A DNA stretch of 64,000 bases from Parvicella sp964387945 (GTDB taxonomy: Bacteria; Bacteroidota; Bacteroidia; Flavobacteriales_D; Parvicellaceae): positions 62,001 to 126,000 of the forward strand of contig CAYLYX010000009.1 of NCBI GenBank assembly GCA_964387945.1. Direction: 5' to 3'. Below, piece by piece: positions 61,941 to 64,000 of this stretch (the first letter of the stretch is position 1; every line of letters begins with the position of its first letter). The notes under the pieces were generated by a model. That model did no database searches. It worked only from the letters and a program-made list of their open reading frames with translations, and was not told where the DNA came from. The position numbers and the translations under genes are program-made.

Positions 61941-62111
61941 ATGGAAGATCAAGATGATATTTTAGAATTTGATGTTAGTGCATCAAGTAACGGGAAAAGA
62001 ACTGGATTACTTACAACAGCCTGCGTCTTAAGCTGGATAATGGGAGGAATCATGGTGCTATCAACAGGTTTAATGCTATTAATGAAGAACTTCTTTTTGA
62101 AACTATCATGA
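61941..62111 (+). CDS. Membrane protein, N-terminal part (likely frameshifted)
   Basis: 56 residues from the ATG at 61941; the in-frame ATG at 61917 falls on the promoter. It holds an acidic N-terminus (EDQDDILEFDVSAS) and one membrane helix (TACVLSWIMGGIMVLSTGLML). Then the frame ends at TGA 62109-62111. In the -1 frame, just before that, the DNA can be read as NEELLFETIMKEAYADMD, continuing directly into the next gene. I think the two belonged to one four-helix protein, and that a single base was lost between about 62070 and 62100. An ATGA overlap also permits two coupled genes. Confidence 0.6.
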   Translation: MEDQDDILEFDVSASSNGKRTGLLTTACVLSWIMGGIMVLSTGLMLLMKNFFLKLS

Positions 62112-62413
62112 AAGAGGCCTATGCTGACATGGACAAAATTCAACGTGCACAGATGGATATGCTTGCAGAAAACTTCAACAACATATTCCTATTTAATTTT
62201 GTTGCTTATTCTATAAGTATTTTTGCCGTGATTTTGATGTACAGGTTGAATAAGGTTGGCTTCTACATATATGCTCCGTTGCACGTATTAATGATTGTTT
62301 ACCCTTATCTAACTTATAGCCCATTTGAAGTTAGTGGTGGTTTAATTTTTAGCGTTGCTATACTTGGCACTTTCATCAGTTTTTACGGTGTGAATCTCAA
62401 ACACATGAAGTAA
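62108..62413 (+). CDS. Membrane protein, C-terminal part (likely frameshifted)
   Basis: 101 residues with an amphipathic N-terminal stretch (MKEAYADMDKIQRAQMDML) and three membrane helices (FNFVAYSISIFAVILMY, YIYAPLHVLMIVYPYL, LIFSVAILGTFISFYGV). It overlaps the preceding reading frame by 4 bp in a different frame. Together with it, the protein would have the helix, acidic linker, three-helix layout of small uncharacterised flavobacterial membrane proteins. It is most likely the 3' part of one gene. Confidence 0.65.
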   Translation: MKEAYADMDKIQRAQMDMLAENFNNIFLFNFVAYSISIFAVILMYRLNKVGFYIYAPLHVLMIVYPYLTYSPFEVSGGLIFSVAILGTFISFYGVNLKHMK

Positions 62414-62417
62414 AGGC

Positions 62418-63041
62418 TTACTTCTCTCTTTCCATCTGATAGAGATCAAGCACATCTAGTATAGAATTGTACGTTCTAGCGCGTTGCGCTTCCATCTGGT
62501 TGGGGTCAACCCACTGCACGTCCGTGATTCCTTCTTCCTCTTGCGGTGTGAGGAACTCTTCTCCCTTGTAGGTAAGTAGATACCAATGGGTTGTCTTAAA
62601 GTACTTTTTGCCTTTGGCAGAATAGGTGTGGAAAGTTTTAAGAAGTTTCTTTTTCACCTTTGGACCGCTAATTCCGCACTCCTCTTCAATTTCTCGAATC
62701 GCAGCTTTCTTTAATTCTTCGTTTTTTTCCACCTTTCCTTTAGGAATATCCCAATAGCCTAATCGATCAATAAAGAGTATTTCCCCCCTCTTATTCTCAA
62801 CTATTCCGCCAGCCGCTTCAATTCTTCGATGATCTCCAAAGAAAAGCTTCATCAGTTTTTTTAGGCTGGGGTTCACAACATAAATCGGTTTTGAAGCATT
62901 CATATTGCGATGAAGTGACATCAGACTGTCCTTATCTTCTTCATTCTCACAGGCAAATGTTTTGACTCTCTTCTTAAGTGCAGTGACTTCACTGGTCTCG
63001 AGGAAGAAAATTGGTTTGTTGTAAATAAAAACTTTGTACAT
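62418..63041 (-). CDS. NUDIX hydrolase
   Basis: 207 residues. The Nudix box is visible near residues 118-140: it begins GKVEKNEE and ends REIEEECGI, with the conserved Gly, Glu, Arg-Glu and Glu-Glu-x-Gly. A 75-residue N-terminal domain of Bacteroidota type precedes it. It cleaves a nucleoside diphosphate-linked compound; the substrate is unknown. Start codon lies only 8 bp from the divergent pyrE start, and the pyrE promoter runs through its first codons. Confidence 0.92.
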   Translation of the reverse strand: MYKVFIYNKPIFFLETSEVTALKKRVKTFACENEEDKDSLMSLHRNMNASKPIYVVNPSLKKLMKLFFGDHRRIEAAGGIVENKRGEILFIDRLGYWDIPKGKVEKNEELKKAAIREIEEECGISGPKVKKKLLKTFHTYSAKGKKYFKTTHWYLLTYKGEEFLTPQEEEGITDVQWVDPNQMEAQRARTYNSILDVLDLYQMEREK

Positions 63042-63044
63042 TTG
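63015..63044 (+). promoter_or_regulatory. pyrE promoter
   Basis: TTTG at 63015-63018 and TACATTTG at 63037-63044, spaced by 18 bp, match the Bacteroidota promoter in full. The -7 box ends 5 bases before the pyrE ATG, so the transcript is predicted to be leaderless or nearly so. The box lies inside the start of the divergent NUDIX gene. Confidence 0.7.
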
Positions 63045-63049
63045 CGGCT

Positions 63050-63691
63050 ATGGTTTACGATGAGGAATGCGGGCTAAAAGTAGCAGAATTTTTGCTAAAA
63101 ATCAAGGCAGTTAAGCTACAACCAGATCAGCCGTTCACATGGGCTTCTGGATGGAAATCTCCAATTTACTGCGACAATAGAAAAACACTTTCCTACCCGG
63201 AAATTAGAACTTATTTGCGCCAGCGATTTGTAGATTTGATCGTAGAGACGTATGGCAAACCAGACGTAATTGCTGGTGTTGCAACCGGAGGTATCGCCAT
63301 TGGTGCTTTGGTTGCTCAGGAGCTGGGTGTTCCTTTTATTTACGTACGATCATCTTCGAAATCTCATGGTTTGAATAATCAAATTGAAGGAGACTTAAGA
63401 GAAGGACAGAGTGTTGTGGTGATTGAAGATCTTGTTTCTAGCGGTAAAAGTTCGTTGGTTGCTGTGGACGCCCTGCGTGAAGCAGGTGCTACTGTAAAAG
63501 GTATGGCTGCAATTTTTACGTATGGTTTTGATTTAGCTGCAGAAAACTTTAAAAAGCACAACTGCAAACTCAGCACATTATCCGATTATTCTTTGCTGTT
63601 ACAACAAGCAGTAGATTCAAATTATATATCTGAAGATAAGCTAGATACACTTGGTGAATGGCGAACATCTCCAAATACATGGAGCAATTAA
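63050..63691 (+). CDS. pyrE: Orotate phosphoribosyltransferase
   Basis: 213 residues. The family pieces FTWASGWKSPIYCDNRKTLS, VIAGVATGGIAIGALVAQELG and the PRPP-binding VVVIEDLVSSGKSSL are intact, and KSHGLNNQIEGDL gives the flexible loop. It makes orotidine monophosphate from orotate and PRPP in pyrimidine synthesis. The N-terminal MVYDEECGLKVAEFLL fits the family start, so the ATG at 63050 is right even though it is close to the promoter. The SRPBCC gene follows after 10 bp. Confidence 0.97.
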   Translation: MVYDEECGLKVAEFLLKIKAVKLQPDQPFTWASGWKSPIYCDNRKTLSYPEIRTYLRQRFVDLIVETYGKPDVIAGVATGGIAIGALVAQELGVPFIYVRSSSKSHGLNNQIEGDLREGQSVVVIEDLVSSGKSSLVAVDALREAGATVKGMAAIFTYGFDLAAENFKKHNCKLSTLSDYSLLLQQAVDSNYISEDKLDTLGEWRTSPNTWSN

Positions 63692-63701
63692 ACTTTGTAC
63701 A

Positions 63702-64000
63702 ATGACAAAAATTGAAAGTAAGGAAGTAGTGATAGCAGCAAACAGTCAGGTTTGCTTCGATTTTTTGATGGATTTGAATAATTATCAATTATTGCTTCCA
63801 AAAGACAAGATCTCAGACTGGCAAAGCGATGAGAAAAGTTGTTCCTTCAAAATCCAAAACACCTACAAGCTATCGTTAAAATACTCTGAAAGCGAGCCAA
63901 CAAGCAAAATTTTGATCGTTAGTGGAGAAGGGTCTCCTTTTTCGTTTGACCTTTACATCAACTTAGAGAATCAAGGAGAATCTACTGGAGCTCAATTGGT
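63702..64000 (+). CDS. SRPBCC family protein, partial
   Basis: The gene starts at the ATG 63702 (MTKIESKEVVIAANSQ) and runs off the right edge; about 99 residues are visible. The pattern VCFDFLMDLNNYQLLLPKD, SCSFKIQNTYKLSLKY and the strand-rich rest fit the SRPBCC/START-like polyketide-cyclase fold, which holds hydrophobic ligands. The exact subfamily cannot be given. It is probably co-transcribed with pyrE. Confidence 0.72.
   Translation, partial: MTKIESKEVVIAANSQVCFDFLMDLNNYQLLLPKDKISDWQSDEKSCSFKIQNTYKLSLKYSESEPTSKILIVSGEGSPFSFDLYINLENQGESTGAQL

Noticed and set aside
62070..62111. Programmed -1 frameshifting in the membrane gene at 61941
   Set aside because: The best candidate, CTTTTTG, is not a proper X XXY YYZ heptamer in the zero frame and there is no obvious downstream stem. 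A simple base loss or two coupled genes is more likely.
1..64000. Defence islands, prophage, transposons, CRISPR arrays, biosynthetic gene clusters
   Set aside because: I looked for integrases, transposases, restriction enzymes, repeat-spacer arrays and large synthases on both strands and found none; the window is housekeeping and envelope genes.

Overview
The window is a dense stretch of core chromosome, about 40% GC, with no gap between genes above roughly 260 bp. It is from a Bacteroidota, most likely a Flavobacteriales bacterium; a Crocinitomicaceae/Cryomorphaceae-like lineage is my guess, not something the sequence proves. Evidence: type IX secretion (T9SS) C-terminal sorting domains, a choice-of-anchor L protein, DUF4270, DUF4290 and GWxTD proteins, the panD-panC-GT5-DUF4270-glmS order, LytS/LytTR signalling, a fused DAHP synthase/chorismate mutase, and promoters with the Bacteroidota -7 box TAnnTTTG. 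I see no prophage, insertion sequence, CRISPR array, rRNA or obvious foreign island.

Layout. 1-4 kb: a minus-strand amidophosphoribosyltransferase-like gene running off the left edge, then a repair/regulator operon (Lrp, MmcQ/YjbR, Ung, DinB-like). 3.7-8.2 kb: hydrolase and SixA-like phosphatase, two tandem TonB-like proteins, and an unusual anchor-L/OmpA/T9SS protein. 8.2-16.5 kb: dnaG-mscS, an orphan LytTR regulator with phased repeats in front, CvpA, DUF72, holB, M23 peptidase, SPOUT methylase. 16.6-24.8 kb: mutS, universal stress protein, bactofilin with an AtpZ-like protein, peptide-binding lipoprotein, methylmalonyl-CoA epimerase, HAD hydrolase. 24.8-30.3 kb: tRNA(CAU), DUF4290, murA, thioredoxin-like protein, MoeB-rhodanese, a large unknown. 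30.5-40 kb: secreted M1 peptidase, LytS/LytTR pair, TPR-like lipoprotein, sucAB. 40-49 kb: unknown membrane proteins and lipoproteins, the panC-panD-flippase-kbl operon, divergent GT5-DUF4270-glmS. 49-55.6 kb: two barrel proteins and an eight-gene overlapping minus-strand operon (lipoprotein, GWxTD, rlmB, DUF4286, sufE, PaaD-like, two unknowns). 55.7-64 kb: LuxE-like protein, DAHP synthase/chorismate mutase, dut and flippase, sufS, a probably frameshifted membrane gene, NUDIX, pyrE and a partial SRPBCC gene.

Functional threads: DNA replication and repair (dnaG, holB, mutS, ung, dut), envelope building (murA, glmS, flippase, M23, bactofilin, TonB, T9SS cargo), Fe-S and sulfur handling (sufS, sufE, PaaD-like, MoeB-rhodanese), TCA cycle (sucAB), pantothenate and nucleotide synthesis (panC, panD, purF-like, pyrE). 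I did not find a clearly new multigene system. The best leads are small: a primase without zinc ligands, a MurA with Asp in place of the fosfomycin-target Cys, 21-bp-phased operator-like repeats before a LytTR regulator, a LytS/LytTR promoter sitting inside a palindrome, an anchor-L/OmpA/T9SS fusion, a one-domain glycogen-synthase-like protein, and an orphan PaaD-like gene next to sufE.
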